Positions 15,455 through 24,043 of a stretch of DNA of 64,000 bases are shown in pieces; position 1 is the stretch's first letter; each line of letters starts with the position of its first letter. Both the position numbers and the translations under genes were made by a program. Below the pieces are notes generated by a model. The model was given only the letters and a program-made list of their open reading frames with translations, was not told where the DNA came from and ran no database searches. Origin of the DNA: HGM12998 sp900756495 (GTDB taxonomy: Bacteria; Bacillota; Clostridia; Oscillospirales; Oscillospiraceae); assembly GCA_958477305.1 (NCBI GenBank), contig CAUEFI010000016.1, positions 5,149 through 69,148 on the forward strand. Direction: 5' to 3'.

Positions 15455-16744
15455 TCACGTGTTTCCCGATTGCTGTCCCTCGCCCTTGACGGCCTCCCAA
15501 TACCGTCTGGCGGCCTGCTCCGCCTTATTTTCCCCATACTCGTAGTAGCGAACCCCCTGCAGGGCGTCAGGCAAGTACTGCTGCTTCACCCAGTGGTTTG
15601 GGAAATTGTGCGGGTACAGGTAGCCCTGCTCCCGCTCCATCCCCGCCGAGTCGGCATGGACATTTTGCAGGTGGCGGGGGTAATCCCCCGTCCTGCCCGC
15701 CCGCACGTCGGCCTGGGCCCTGTCGATCGCCGCGCACACACTGTTGGATTTGGGCGCCGTGGCCAGCAGGATTACCGCCTGGGCCAGGGGCAGCTTGGCC
15801 TCAGGCAGGCCCAGCTGCAGGGCGTTCTCCGTGCAGGCCCGGACAATGGCCGCCGCCTGCGGGTAGGCCATGCCCACATCCTCGCTGGCCGAGCATAGTA
15901 TCCGGCGGATCGCGGTAATCAAATCCCCCGCCTCCAACAGGCGGGCCAAGTAGTGCAGGGCCGCGTCCGGATCTGAGCCCCGCATGGATTTCATGAGCGC
16001 CGATGCGGTGTCGTAGTGGTCGTCCCCCGCCCGGTCATAGCGCATGGCGGAGCGCTGGGCGACCGCCTGGGCGTCCGCCAGGGTAATGCGGAGTTTCCCG
16101 GACTTGTCGGGCAGGGCGGCGTTCATCAGCAGCTCCACTGCGTTCATGGCCTTGCGCACATCTCCGCCGCAGGCGGAGGCGATATGCCCGGCTACGCCGT
16201 CCTCCACCTCCGGCTCCCCCTCCAGCCGCTCCCCCATCAGCCGGAAGGCCCGCGACAGGGCGGGCAGCACATCGGCGGCCTCCACAGGCTTAAATTCAAA
16301 GACAGTGGAGCGGGAGAGGACGGCATTGTACACATAGAAATAGGGATTTTCCGTTGTAGAGGCGATGAGCGTCACATCGCCCCGCTCGATGACCTCCAGG
16401 AGCGACTGCTGCTGCTTTTTATTGAAGTACTGGATCTCGTCCAGATACAACAGCACGCCGTTGGGAGCCATCAGGGTGCCCACCTCCCCGATCACGTCCT
16501 TCACGTCGGAGAGGGAGGCGGTGGTGGCGTTGAGACGTCTGAGGGTCCGGTTGGTCTGCTTGGCGATAATATTGGCCACCGTGGTTTTCCCGGTACCCGA
16601 GGGGCCGTAAAAAACCAAATTGGGGATTTGTTCGCTCTCAATAATGCGGCGCAGCAGACCGCCCTCCCCAAGGATGTGCCGCTGGCCCACCACTTCGTCC
16701 AGCGTCTCAGGCCGTATCTCGTCAGCCAGGGGCCGGTATGCCAT
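15455..16744 (-). CDS. rarA: Replication-associated recombination protein RarA (MgsA)
   Basis: AAA+ ATPase related to clamp loaders that acts at stalled replication forks. 429 residues: conserved N-terminal PLADEIRPETLDEVVGQ, Walker A GPSGTGKTT, Walker B LLYLDEIQYF, sensor-1 STTENP, then the C-terminal tetramerisation domain (MRGSDPDAALHYLARLLEAG). It has its own promoter, whose spacer contains a LexA-like dyad (16833-16846). Confidence 0.95.
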   Translation of the reverse strand: MAYRPLADEIRPETLDEVVGQRHILGEGGLLRRIIESEQIPNLVFYGPSGTGKTTVANIIAKQTNRTLRRLNATTASLSDVKDVIGEVGTLMAPNGVLLYLDEIQYFNKKQQQSLLEVIERGDVTLIASTTENPYFYVYNAVLSRSTVFEFKPVEAADVLPALSRAFRLMGERLEGEPEVEDGVAGHIASACGGDVRKAMNAVELLMNAALPDKSGKLRITLADAQAVAQRSAMRYDRAGDDHYDTASALMKSMRGSDPDAALHYLARLLEAGDLITAIRRILCSASEDVGMAYPQAAAIVRACTENALQLGLPEAKLPLAQAVILLATAPKSNSVCAAIDRAQADVRAGRTGDYPRHLQNVHADSAGMEREQGYLYPHNFPNHWVKQQYLPDALQGVRYYEYGENKAEQAARRYWEAVKGEGQQSGNT

Positions 16745-16829
16745 GCTCTTTCCCTCTCTTCCCGCTCAGGCCTTCACGGCCCGCCGCTTTCACTGCTTCG
16801 GTTCAACAGCGGCTGATGCTGTGGATATT

Positions 16830-16859
16830 ATTCTAACACATGTTCTACTTTCCTGTAAA
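16830..16859 (-). promoter_or_regulatory. rarA promoter with putative LexA box
   Basis: Minus strand TTTACA (16859-16854), 18-nt spacer, TAGAAT (16835-16830). The spacer contains AGAACATGTGTTAG, which matches the GAAC-N4-GTT core of the Firmicute LexA (DinR) box, so repression by LexA would block this promoter. Confidence 0.5.
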
Positions 16860-16957
16860 GAGAGCATTCGTTTCCCTCCCCGGCAGTCCGGAGGCACTCT
16901 GGCCTTTGCGCGCCAAAAACAATATAAAAAATTATATATTAAAATATGCAAAACAAC

Positions 16958-16986
16958 TTGACAACAGATTCCATTTATGAAAAGAT
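16958..16986 (+). promoter_or_regulatory. Promoter of the nitronate monooxygenase gene
   Basis: TTGACA (16958-16963), 17-nt spacer, AAAGAT (16981-16986), 34 nt before the ATG. Confidence 0.55.
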
Positions 16987-17020
16987 AGCATCAGCTTATT
17001 TTTAAGGAGTCTTTATCGGA

Positions 17021-18094
17021 ATGATTGGAATACGGATAGGAAATAAAGTGTCCCGGCGGCCGGTGATCCAGGGAGGTATGGGGGTGGGCGTCTCTCTGCA
17101 CCGCCTGGCAGGGTCCGTAGCTCGTGAGGGCGGCGTCGGCGTCATCTCCACTGCCGACATTGGCTTTCAGGAGCCCGACTTCGATACGCACCCGGCAGAG
17201 GCCGATCTGCGGGCTATCCCGAAGGAGATCGCTGCCGCCCGGGCCATCGCCGGGGAGGACGGCATTCTGGGCGTTAACGTCATGGTGGTGGACCGGCACT
17301 ATGAGGAGACGGTCCGCGCCTGTGTGGAGGCGGGCATCGATCTTGTCATCTCCGGCGCCGGGATGCCCATGAAACTGCCCGAGCTGGTGGCCGGTTCTCA
17401 GACGGCCATCGCGCCGGTGGTCTCCTCCGCCCGTGCCTTCCAACTCATCTTCAAAACCTGGTTCAGCCGATACCGCCGCGTCCCCGATTTGGTCATTGTA
17501 GAGGGCCCTGAGGCGGGCGGGCATCTGGGCTTTTCTTACGAGGTACTCTCCGGGGGCTCAGTAAGCCTGGAGGGAATCCTCTCCGAGGTGGTCTCCGCCG
17601 CCAGGGCGGTGGAGACTGAGCACGGCGTCTCCATTCCCGTTGTGGCGGCGGGGGGCATTTACACGGGCGAGGATGTGGCGCGCTGCCTCGCCATGGGGGC
17701 GGCAGGGGTACAGGCGGCTACCCGCTTTGTAGCCACTGAGGAGTGCGACGCCTCCCCCGCCTTCAAGGACGCCTATGTCCGCGCCAGGGCGGAGGACATC
17801 CAACTCATCAAGAGCCCCGTTGGGCTCCCCGGCCGGGCGCTGCGCAACCCGTTTATCCGCCGGGTGGAGGTCCGGCGGGAGCCCATTGTCCGCTGTACCC
17901 GGTGTCTGAAGACCTGTCATATCGCCGATGCGGACTACTGCATCACCCAGGCTCTGATCAACGCCGTCCGGGGAGACGTGGACAACGGTCTCATCTTCTG
18001 CGGCAGCAGTGCGGCCAGAATCGACCGCATCTCCACCGTGCGGGAGGTGCTGGAAGAGCTGTGTGGTGAACGATCCTGTCCGCCGCAGCCATAA
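17021..18094 (+). CDS. Nitronate monooxygenase / FabK-like FMN enzyme
   Basis: A 357-residue TIM-barrel flavoprotein of the NMO/2-nitropropane dioxygenase family. Visible signatures: PVIQGGMGVGVS near the N-terminus, VEGPEAGGHLGF, and VVAAGGIYTGEDVARCLAMGAAGVQAATRF for the FMN phosphate site. A Cys cluster CTRCLKTC near residue 290, followed by further Cys, is common in clostridial members and may bind a metal or Fe-S cluster. In anaerobes the true activity may be nitronate or enoyl reduction. Monocistronic, followed by two very strong hairpins. Confidence 0.85.
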   Translation: MIGIRIGNKVSRRPVIQGGMGVGVSLHRLAGSVAREGGVGVISTADIGFQEPDFDTHPAEADLRAIPKEIAAARAIAGEDGILGVNVMVVDRHYEETVRACVEAGIDLVISGAGMPMKLPELVAGSQTAIAPVVSSARAFQLIFKTWFSRYRRVPDLVIVEGPEAGGHLGFSYEVLSGGSVSLEGILSEVVSAARAVETEHGVSIPVVAAGGIYTGEDVARCLAMGAAGVQAATRFVATEECDASPAFKDAYVRARAEDIQLIKSPVGLPGRALRNPFIRRVEVRREPIVRCTRCLKTCHIADADYCITQALINAVRGDVDNGLIFCGSSAARIDRISTVREVLEELCGERSCPPQP

Positions 18095-18131
18095 AACATA
18101 AAAAGTCAGAGAGGACCGTTCTGGTCCATAA

Positions 18132-18172
18132 AAGGGCGCGTTGCAGATCAGATCGATCTGCAACGCGCCCTT
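18132..18172. terminator. Perfect 18-bp hairpin after the NMO gene
   Basis: Arms 18132-18149 and 18155-18172, 5-nt loop, GC-rich stem ending in a short T-run. First of two consecutive hairpins. Confidence 0.7.
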
Positions 18173-18174
18173 CT

Positions 18175-18217
18175 CAGTCTGTTAAAAAAGTCCGGTATGG
18201 ACTTTTTTAACAGACTG
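18175..18217. terminator. Perfect 19-bp hairpin, second of a tandem pair
   Basis: Arms 18175-18193 and 18199-18217 around a 5-nt loop, with internal A6/T6 runs. It begins 2 bp after the previous hairpin. The remaining 175 bp up to 18392 hold no gene that I can see. Confidence 0.65.
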
Positions 18218-18392
18218 CGTCCCGTTGACGGAGCGGGAAAGCCCTCGCTCTGCTCTCCACAACCCTTGCTATGTAAGGGCTGCGGGGGATATCATTCCAC
18301 TTGAGGCGGGCTGCCGCCCCCCTCGAGCTCCCCTGCCCTAGTCAGGAGCATGCGCTTCCATAACAGTTTTTTGACAAACTGAAAAGGCCGCG

Positions 18393-18776
18393 CTAAATGC
18401 TGCGCTCAAAGCCCAGATATCTTGTTCCCTGAAAGGTAAGTTTGCCCCGATCTCCCTCAGCCAGCAGGCCGTATTCATTTCGCGGAATATAGAGTTCCAT
18501 TCGGTCGCCGCTCTCCACCTGAAAGGTCGCATAATAGCGGGTGCTGCTGGTTGTGTGCATCATACTGCCGTCCGTACCAGTGTGATGGCGGTGATGCGTC
18601 ACGTCAGCCCTCTTGGCCACAATTTCAGCCTCCACCGTCAGGACAGGAGACTTGTTGTTCCGGTTCCATTGGGCCGCCCCGCGTACTGCTATCACAATAA
18701 ACATTATGATGACCACAGCAAACACGAGGATGACCAGGATGGGGATCACATTCATGATTCCAAAGCCAAAACCCAT
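18393..18776 (-). CDS. DUF2500 family membrane protein
   Basis: A 127-residue protein: one N-terminal TM segment (IPILVILVFAVVIIMFIVIA), then a small beta-rich DUF2500 domain with TVEAEIVAKRADVTHH, TRYYATFQVESGDRMEL and LLAEGDRGKLTFQGTRYLGF. A His-rich stretch (THHRHHTG) lies in the variable loop. Function unknown. GAGAGGTG precedes the ATG. Confidence 0.82.
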   Translation of the reverse strand: MGFGFGIMNVIPILVILVFAVVIIMFIVIAVRGAAQWNRNNKSPVLTVEAEIVAKRADVTHHRHHTGTDGSMMHTTSSTRYYATFQVESGDRMELYIPRNEYGLLAEGDRGKLTFQGTRYLGFERSI

Positions 18777-18848
18777 AAAACACCTCTCTCCGGCAAACCA
18801 AAGGTAGGACGGCAGTGCCGTCCTACCTTCATTATATCAGCAATTGCA

Positions 18849-20090
18849 TCAGGCGTAAAGGGGATATTTCGCAGTAAGCGCAGCTACCTGGGCGCGGATG
18901 TCGTCGGCTTTGGTGTCAAACTCCGTGGCGGTCTGCCAGATCAGAGAACCGATGATCTTCATATCCTCTTCCCGGAAGCCCCGGCTGGTGGCGGCGGGGG
19001 TGCCCACCCGGATGCCGCTGGTGACGAAGGGCTTCTCCGGGTCGTTGGGAATGGAGTTCTTGTTGACCGTGATGTTGACCTCGTCCAGCCTGTGCTCCAT
19101 CTCCTTGCCGGTGATGTGGGCCTTGCGCAAATCCACCAGCATCAGGTGGTTGTCGGTGCCGCCCGAGACCAGATCGAAGCCCTCGGCCATAAGAGAGCCG
19201 GCAAGCGCGGCGGCGTTCTTGACAATCTGCTCCTGGTAGGTCTTGAATTCTGGTTTGAGCGCTTCGCCCAGCGCTACCGCCTTGGCGGCGATGATGTGCT
19301 CCAGCGGGCCGCCCTGGCTGCCGGGGAAAATCGCGGAGTCGATCTTCTTGGCCAGCTCTTCCTTGCAGAGAATCATGCCGCCCCGGGGGCCCCGCAGGGT
19401 CTTATGGGTGGTGGTGGACACCACGTCGGCGTAGGGTACCGGAGAGGGGTGGAACCCCGCGGCCACCAGGCCGGCGATGTGAGCCATGTCCACGAAGAGA
19501 TAAGCCCCCACCTCATGGGCAATCTCGGCAAAGGCCTTGAAATCAATGACGCGGGGATAGGCGCTGGCCCCGGCCAGGATCATCCTGGGCTTGTGCTTAT
19601 GGGCCAGATCCCGGACCTGATCGTAGTCGATGTAGCCCTTGTCGTTGAGGCCGTAAGCCACCATATTGTAGTTCTTGCCTGAGAAGTTGACGGGGGATCC
19701 GTGGGTCAGGTGGCCGCCGTTGGAGAGGTCCATACCCAGCACGGTATCCCCATGCTCACACAGGGCCTGATAGACGGCAAAGTTGGCGTTGGCGCCCGAG
19801 TGAGGCTGTACATTGGCGTGGTCGGCCCCAAACAGCCGGCAGGCCCGCTCTCTGGCGATGTTCTCCACCACGTCCACACACTGGCACCCGCCGTAATAGC
19901 GCTTGCCGGGGTACCCCTCGGCATATTTATTGGTGAGCACCGTACCTGCCGCCGCCAGCACCGCCTCGCTGACAAAATTTTCAGACGCGATGAGTTCAAT
20001 GTTCCGGCGCTGCCGGTCGTACTCCGCCCGGATGGCCTGCCCTACGTCAGGGTCGTGGGCCGTAATAAAGTCCATGATCTCGTTCACCAT
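18849..20090 (-). CDS. glyA: Serine hydroxymethyltransferase
   Basis: PLP enzyme interconverting serine + THF and glycine + 5,10-methylene-THF, the main source of one-carbon units. 413 residues, normal length. The PLP-lysine motif VVSTTTHKTLRGPRGG is intact, as are NVQPHSGANAN and the C-terminal RVGTPAATSRGF. It is divergent from nth with about 160 bp between. No glycine or THF riboswitch was recognised upstream. Confidence 0.97.
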   Translation of the reverse strand: MVNEIMDFITAHDPDVGQAIRAEYDRQRRNIELIASENFVSEAVLAAAGTVLTNKYAEGYPGKRYYGGCQCVDVVENIARERACRLFGADHANVQPHSGANANFAVYQALCEHGDTVLGMDLSNGGHLTHGSPVNFSGKNYNMVAYGLNDKGYIDYDQVRDLAHKHKPRMILAGASAYPRVIDFKAFAEIAHEVGAYLFVDMAHIAGLVAAGFHPSPVPYADVVSTTTHKTLRGPRGGMILCKEELAKKIDSAIFPGSQGGPLEHIIAAKAVALGEALKPEFKTYQEQIVKNAAALAGSLMAEGFDLVSGGTDNHLMLVDLRKAHITGKEMEHRLDEVNITVNKNSIPNDPEKPFVTSGIRVGTPAATSRGFREEDMKIIGSLIWQTATEFDTKADDIRAQVAALTAKYPLYA

Positions 20091-20248
20091 TTGCCCTGTT
20101 CCACCTTTCCATTTTGCGCTTTCTGCAGCATAGCGTCAGTATCTTGATTATAGCAGAATCCGCCGGCGAAATACAATTGTCACCAATTGAAAAACGCTCT
20201 CGTTTTTTGGCGCATTCTATGTTATATTGTCCAATGAGGTGATTCAGT

Positions 20249-20893
20249 ATGAAAGACCCTGCGGCGGTGGCCGCCATCATCAGCGGTTTGAAGGCCCACT
20301 ACCCCGACGCCCTGTGCTCTCTGGAGTACATCAAGGACTATGAGCTGCTCTTTTCCGTGCGGCTGGCCGCACAATGTACCGATGAGCGGGTCAACCAGGT
20401 AACGCCCGCCCTCTTTGCGCGCTATCCCACTCTGGAGAGCCTGGCTGAGGCCGACGTCCACGACATCGAGACTTATATCCACTCCACCGGCTTCTTCCGC
20501 GCCAAGGCCCGGGACATTGTGGCCGCCTCCCGGATGCTGCTGGACGAGTACGGCGGAAAGGTCCCGGACACTATGGAGGCCCTGCTGAAGCTCCCCGGCG
20601 TGGGCCGGAAGACCGCCAACCTGGTGCTGGGAGACATCTACAAGAAGCCCGGCGCCGTGGTGGCCGATACCCACTGTATCCGCATCTCCGGCCGGCTCGG
20701 ACTCACGGACGGCACCAAAGATCCGGTCAAGGTAGAGCAGCAGCTCCGCCCCCAACTTCCTCCCGAGGAGTCCAACGACTTCTGCCACCGTCTGGTCCTC
20801 CACGGCAGGGCGGTCTGCATGGCGCGGAAACCCGACTGCGAGCGCTGCAATCTGCGACCCTGGTGTGATTTTTACGCCGGATCCCAGCCGTAA
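20249..20893 (+). CDS. nth: Endonuclease III
   Basis: Bifunctional DNA glycosylase/AP lyase for oxidised pyrimidines. 214 residues with the HhH-GPD motif LPGVGRKTANLVLGD (catalytic Lys), the catalytic Asp in VADTHCIRIS, and a C-terminal [4Fe-4S] motif C-x6-C-x2-C-x5-C (CMARKPDCERCNLRPWC). GAGGTG precedes the ATG. A terminator follows. Confidence 0.96.
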   Translation: MKDPAAVAAIISGLKAHYPDALCSLEYIKDYELLFSVRLAAQCTDERVNQVTPALFARYPTLESLAEADVHDIETYIHSTGFFRAKARDIVAASRMLLDEYGGKVPDTMEALLKLPGVGRKTANLVLGDIYKKPGAVVADTHCIRISGRLGLTDGTKDPVKVEQQLRPQLPPEESNDFCHRLVLHGRAVCMARKPDCERCNLRPWCDFYAGSQP

Positions 20894-20896
20894 TTT

Positions 20897-20942
20897 GCAA
20901 AAAGGGTCTCAGCCTGCCTCTCGGGGCCCTGGGATCCTTTTT
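20897..20942 (+). terminator. nth terminator
   Basis: A 14-bp stem with two wobble pairs, left arm starting with an A-run and right arm ending in TTTTTT. Confidence 0.75.
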
Positions 20943-21027
20943 TGCCTTTTCTCCCGCATGATTCTGTAACAAAACCGGCGCTGCGGTGTTTCACGGACAG
21001 AGAGCGGCAGGAAAGGAGCGGTACGGC

Positions 21028-21516
21028 ATGGATACCCTGGAGTCCTTTTATCGGGCGCACTACCGGGTGGTATACCGCTACCTGCTCTCCCTGTGCGGGA
21101 ATCGGTCTGTAGCAGAGGATCTCGCCTCCGAGACCTTTCTCCGGGCGATCCGGCACATCGAGCGCTATGACGGAACCTGCAAGCCCACCACCTGGCTGTG
21201 TCAGATTGGGAAAAACCTCTGGCTGAACGAGTGCAGGAGGCAGCGGCGGCTGGTCCCTCTGGAGGACGCCTTGGAGGCTGCGCTCCCCTCTCCTGAGGAT
21301 GCCCTGGCCGGCCGGGAAGCCCTCCGCGCCGTCTTCGCCGCCGCCCAGACGCTGCCCACACTGCAGCGGCAGGTCTTCTTAATGCAGCTGGAGGGGCGGT
21401 CCCACCGGGAGATCGGCGCCGCCCTGGGCCGAAGCGAGACCTGGGCCCGGGTTACTTTTTTTCGCGTTAAGAGCCAGATACTGGAGCGTATGGAGGATTG
21501 GCATGGAACACTGTGA
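21028..21516 (+). CDS. ECF-type RNA polymerase sigma factor
   Basis: A 162-residue sigma-70 ECF factor: region 2 (FYRAHYRVVYRYLLSLCGN, LASETFLRAIRHI, with TWLCQIGKNLWLNECRR) and region 4 (LPTLQRQVFLMQLEGRSHREIGAALGRSETWARVTFFRVKSQI). The ATG at 21028 follows GGAG. Its 3' end overlaps the anti-sigma gene by 14 bp, the classic sigma/anti-sigma arrangement. Target regulon unknown. A TGTAAC element about 60 bp upstream may be an autoregulatory -35, but this is weak. Confidence 0.93.
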   Translation: MDTLESFYRAHYRVVYRYLLSLCGNRSVAEDLASETFLRAIRHIERYDGTCKPTTWLCQIGKNLWLNECRRQRRLVPLEDALEAALPSPEDALAGREALRAVFAAAQTLPTLQRQVFLMQLEGRSHREIGAALGRSETWARVTFFRVKSQILERMEDWHGTL

Positions 21517-22309
21517 TATTGTAAAGGATCTTCTTCCCCTCTGCGCCGACGGACTGGCCAGTACAGAGAGCGAGGAACTGGTCCGGCGGCACACGGAGCG
21601 CTGTCCGGAGTGCCGCGCCCTGCTGGAGCGCATGCGCGCCCCTCTGACCGGGACGCCGGAGCCGGACGGGGAGGCAGCGTGCCGAAAGGCTCTGCGGGCC
21701 CACAGGCGCAAAGAAAGCCGCGCCCTGCTCCTGGCGGCTCTTCTTGCCCTGGCCTGCGGAGCCGCCCTTTGTCTCTTCCTCCTGTGGAGCCGGGGAATCT
21801 TCTGTATCATAGACCGTCAGGTTTCTCCCGACGGCCAGGTTGTAACCACTGCATACAGCCGGGACATCTCGGGGCCCTTTCCCGCCGCCGGCGGCTTCAG
21901 CGTACGCGACAGGGGGGTCTGGACTGGGACAACCATCTACCTGGACGCCTCCTTCGACGGCATGTGGTGGTCTCCCGACAGCCGCTATCTGGTGATCTCC
22001 ATGGTGCGGGACGGCGGAATTTACCTGGAGATGCTGGACTATCAGAACAATGCGGGCAAAAATCTGGACGCCTATCTGGACATGGCCTTGTACGGCGATC
22101 CCCACTTCACAGGCGCTGACTTCGGGGGAGCGTCCGGTTCGGGCGTTGAATACCGCTTTCTCCAGTGGAGCGAGGATGAGAGCATCATGCTGATCCATTA
22201 CGATTACCAGGACCGCGCCGGCAATCCGCACACCGGCTACTTCTGGTATGACTGCGCCTCCGCCTGTGTCTTTGGTGTTATGGCACTTGATGAAGCGCAG
22301 GCGGATTGA
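21503..22309 (+). CDS. Zinc-finger anti-sigma factor, membrane-anchored
   Basis: A 268-residue partner of the overlapping ECF sigma gene. The N-terminus carries the ZAS motif (HxxxCxxC in RRHTERCPECRALL) that holds the sigma factor; a single TM segment (about 75-97, LLLAALLALACGAALCLFLL) follows. The extracytoplasmic domain (about 100-268) is beta-rich with WWSPDSRYLVISMV, reminiscent of TolB/propeller-type blades, and may be the sensor. No recognised ligand. Confidence 0.85.
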   Translation: MEHCDIVKDLLPLCADGLASTESEELVRRHTERCPECRALLERMRAPLTGTPEPDGEAACRKALRAHRRKESRALLLAALLALACGAALCLFLLWSRGIFCIIDRQVSPDGQVVTTAYSRDISGPFPAAGGFSVRDRGVWTGTTIYLDASFDGMWWSPDSRYLVISMVRDGGIYLEMLDYQNNAGKNLDAYLDMALYGDPHFTGADFGGASGSGVEYRFLQWSEDESIMLIHYDYQDRAGNPHTGYFWYDCASACVFGVMALDEAQAD

Positions 22310-22318
22310 CAGCTCTGT

Positions 22319-22371
22319 CCTGAACGGGAAGGGGCCCACCGGCTTTGCCGGTGGGCCCCTTCCCGTTCAGG
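22319..22371. terminator. 25-bp perfect palindromic hairpin between convergent genes
   Basis: Arms 22319-22343 and 22347-22371 with a 3-nt loop, all paired and very GC-rich, but no T-run on either side. It separates the anti-sigma and coaX genes, which converge here. Confidence 0.7.
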
Positions 22372-22380
22372 ATGCCTCCA

Positions 22381-23169
22381 TTACACCGTCTTCCGCGCCT
22401 TTTCCCGCTGGTAGATGAGGTGCAGGCCGTCCAGAATCAGGCGGCTGTCCACAATGTCGATGAGCGGGGTATGGTCGGCCACCATCCGTGCCAGCCCCCC
22501 TGTGGCCACGACTTTAATGGTCTCCTCTGGGTAGCCCATTTCCGCCTTGGTCCGGCGGATCAGGTACTCAATGGAGCCGATATATCCCATCACCGCACCC
22601 GCTTGAATCTGACCCACGGCTGTACATCCCAGCACCGTATCGGGCACGGTGAGCTCCACATTGGGCAGCATGGCCGCCTTCTGGAACAGGGCCTCCACCG
22701 AGATGCGCACCCCGGCGGTGATGCAGCCGCCCAGATAGCTTCCCTCTGCGCTCAAGGCGTCCACAGTGGTGGCTGTGCCGAAATCCAGCACGATCAGAGG
22801 GGCTCCATATTTCTCAATGGCGGCAATATCGGCCACCGCCCGGTCAGGTCCCAGCCGCTCGTCTCCCGGCACACCGTAGGGGAGGCCAGGGTCTACGTTC
22901 CCATCGATTATCAGGGGCTCACGGCCGAAGTATTTGATCATAGCGCTGGAGAGGGAGTACATCACCTGGGGCACCACTGAAGCGATCACCACCGCCTCCA
23001 CATCGCCTGTGTTCAGCCCAAAACGCCCGAAATAGGCGCAGGCCAACAGGCCGATTTCATCCGAGGTGCGTATGGCGTCGGTCTTGAGGCGAAAGGTACC
23101 GGCCAGCTCCTCCCCCTTGAAAATTCCAAATACCATATTGGTATTGCCCACATCAATCGCAATCAGCAT
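22381..23169 (-). CDS. coaX: Type III pantothenate kinase
   Basis: First step of CoA synthesis, ATP-dependent phosphorylation of pantothenate. 262 residues of the ASKHA fold: DVGNTN phosphate-1 motif at the N-terminus, GPDRAVADIAA, and LDFGTATTVDAL. ATG 23169 has GGAGGA upstream and gives the family N-terminus MLIAIDVGNTN. It follows the phosphoesterase gene by 22 bp. Confidence 0.95.
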   Translation of the reverse strand: MLIAIDVGNTNMVFGIFKGEELAGTFRLKTDAIRTSDEIGLLACAYFGRFGLNTGDVEAVVIASVVPQVMYSLSSAMIKYFGREPLIIDGNVDPGLPYGVPGDERLGPDRAVADIAAIEKYGAPLIVLDFGTATTVDALSAEGSYLGGCITAGVRISVEALFQKAAMLPNVELTVPDTVLGCTAVGQIQAGAVMGYIGSIEYLIRRTKAEMGYPEETIKVVATGGLARMVADHTPLIDIVDSRLILDGLHLIYQREKARKTV

Positions 23170-23191
23170 AACGGCTTCCTCCTTCGTCCTT

Positions 23192-23662
23192 TCAAGACAC
23201 GGGGGAGAGGGCGCACTCCGTGCGGTCTCCATCCAGCAAAATCACCCCATAGCTGGGCCGAAACGGGTCCCGTACGCTCCCTGGATTCAGAATCCACAGG
23301 GCCCCGTCCCTCTGGCAGAGGGCCTCATGGGTGTGTCCGAAGAGCAGAATATCGGCCTGCGCCTCGCGGGCGGCAAGCGCTGCCGCCAGCAGCCCCCGCT
23401 TGACCTGATAGCGGTGGCCATGGACCATAAAGATGGTCCGTCCCCACAGCGTCAGCCGCCGCTCCTCAGGTGCGCCGCAACCCCAGGAATCACAGTTGCC
23501 CGCCACACATGCCACGGGAAGCTGGGGAAACCGTGCGGCAATCTCCTGCGCATCGCGGTACCCGTCCCCCAGGTGAAGCACCTGATCGGGCCGCTCCAAT
23601 CCTATCATTTTTTCCATGTTGGCCGTATTTCCGTGGGAATCGGAAAAAACCAGCACCTTCAT
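23192..23662 (-). CDS. YfcE/MJ0936-type metallophosphoesterase
   Basis: A 156-residue calcineurin-like phosphodiesterase with the metal motifs in order: FSDSHGN, GDGYRD, AGNCDSWG, VHGH and FGHTH, then NPGSVRDPF. Family members hydrolyse small phosphodiesters in vitro; the physiological substrate is unknown. ATG 23662 is preceded by GAAGGTG; an upstream ATG in frame has no family support. Likely cotranscribed with coaX. Confidence 0.9.
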   Translation of the reverse strand: MKVLVFSDSHGNTANMEKMIGLERPDQVLHLGDGYRDAQEIAARFPQLPVACVAGNCDSWGCGAPEERRLTLWGRTIFMVHGHRYQVKRGLLAAALAAREAQADILLFGHTHEALCQRDGALWILNPGSVRDPFRPSYGVILLDGDRTECALSPVS

Positions 23663-23734
23663 GACGCACACCTTCTCTGTCCCCGCACATATAATAGTTT
23701 GACCGTCATTATAATGGATGGAGGGAGTTTTCCT

Positions 23735-24016
23735 ATGGCGAAGCCGCAGTCTAACCTGGACGAACTGATGAAGGATCCCAAGGCAGCCGGGCTGCTCAAA
23801 AACAAAGACCTGCTGAAAAACATCCTCAGCTCCCCCGACACCAAGCGTCTGATGAATCTCCTCAACCAGAACGCAGGCGGGGGGCTCCAATCGGCGGCGG
23901 CCGCCGCCGCCAAAGGGGATCCCAGCCAGCTCACCGGGCTGCTCAATCAGGTGATGCAGAGCAAGGAGGGGGCCCAGGTAGTGGGGCGTCTCACCGACAC
24001 TCTGCCCAAAAAGTAA
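23735..24016 (+). CDS. Small unknown protein, first of a three-gene set
   Basis: 93 residues, predicted soluble and largely helical, with an Ala-rich stretch in the middle (QSAAAAAAKGDPSQ) and repeated LLNQ-type heptads. GGAGGG precedes the ATG. I do not recognise a family. It is followed at short spacing by two other unknown genes, and the three appear to be one transcription unit. Confidence 0.6.
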   Translation: MAKPQSNLDELMKDPKAAGLLKNKDLLKNILSSPDTKRLMNLLNQNAGGGLQSAAAAAAKGDPSQLTGLLNQVMQSKEGAQVVGRLTDTLPKK

Positions 24017-24043
24017 GCGTCCCCGGGAAGGAGGCCCGCGCCC

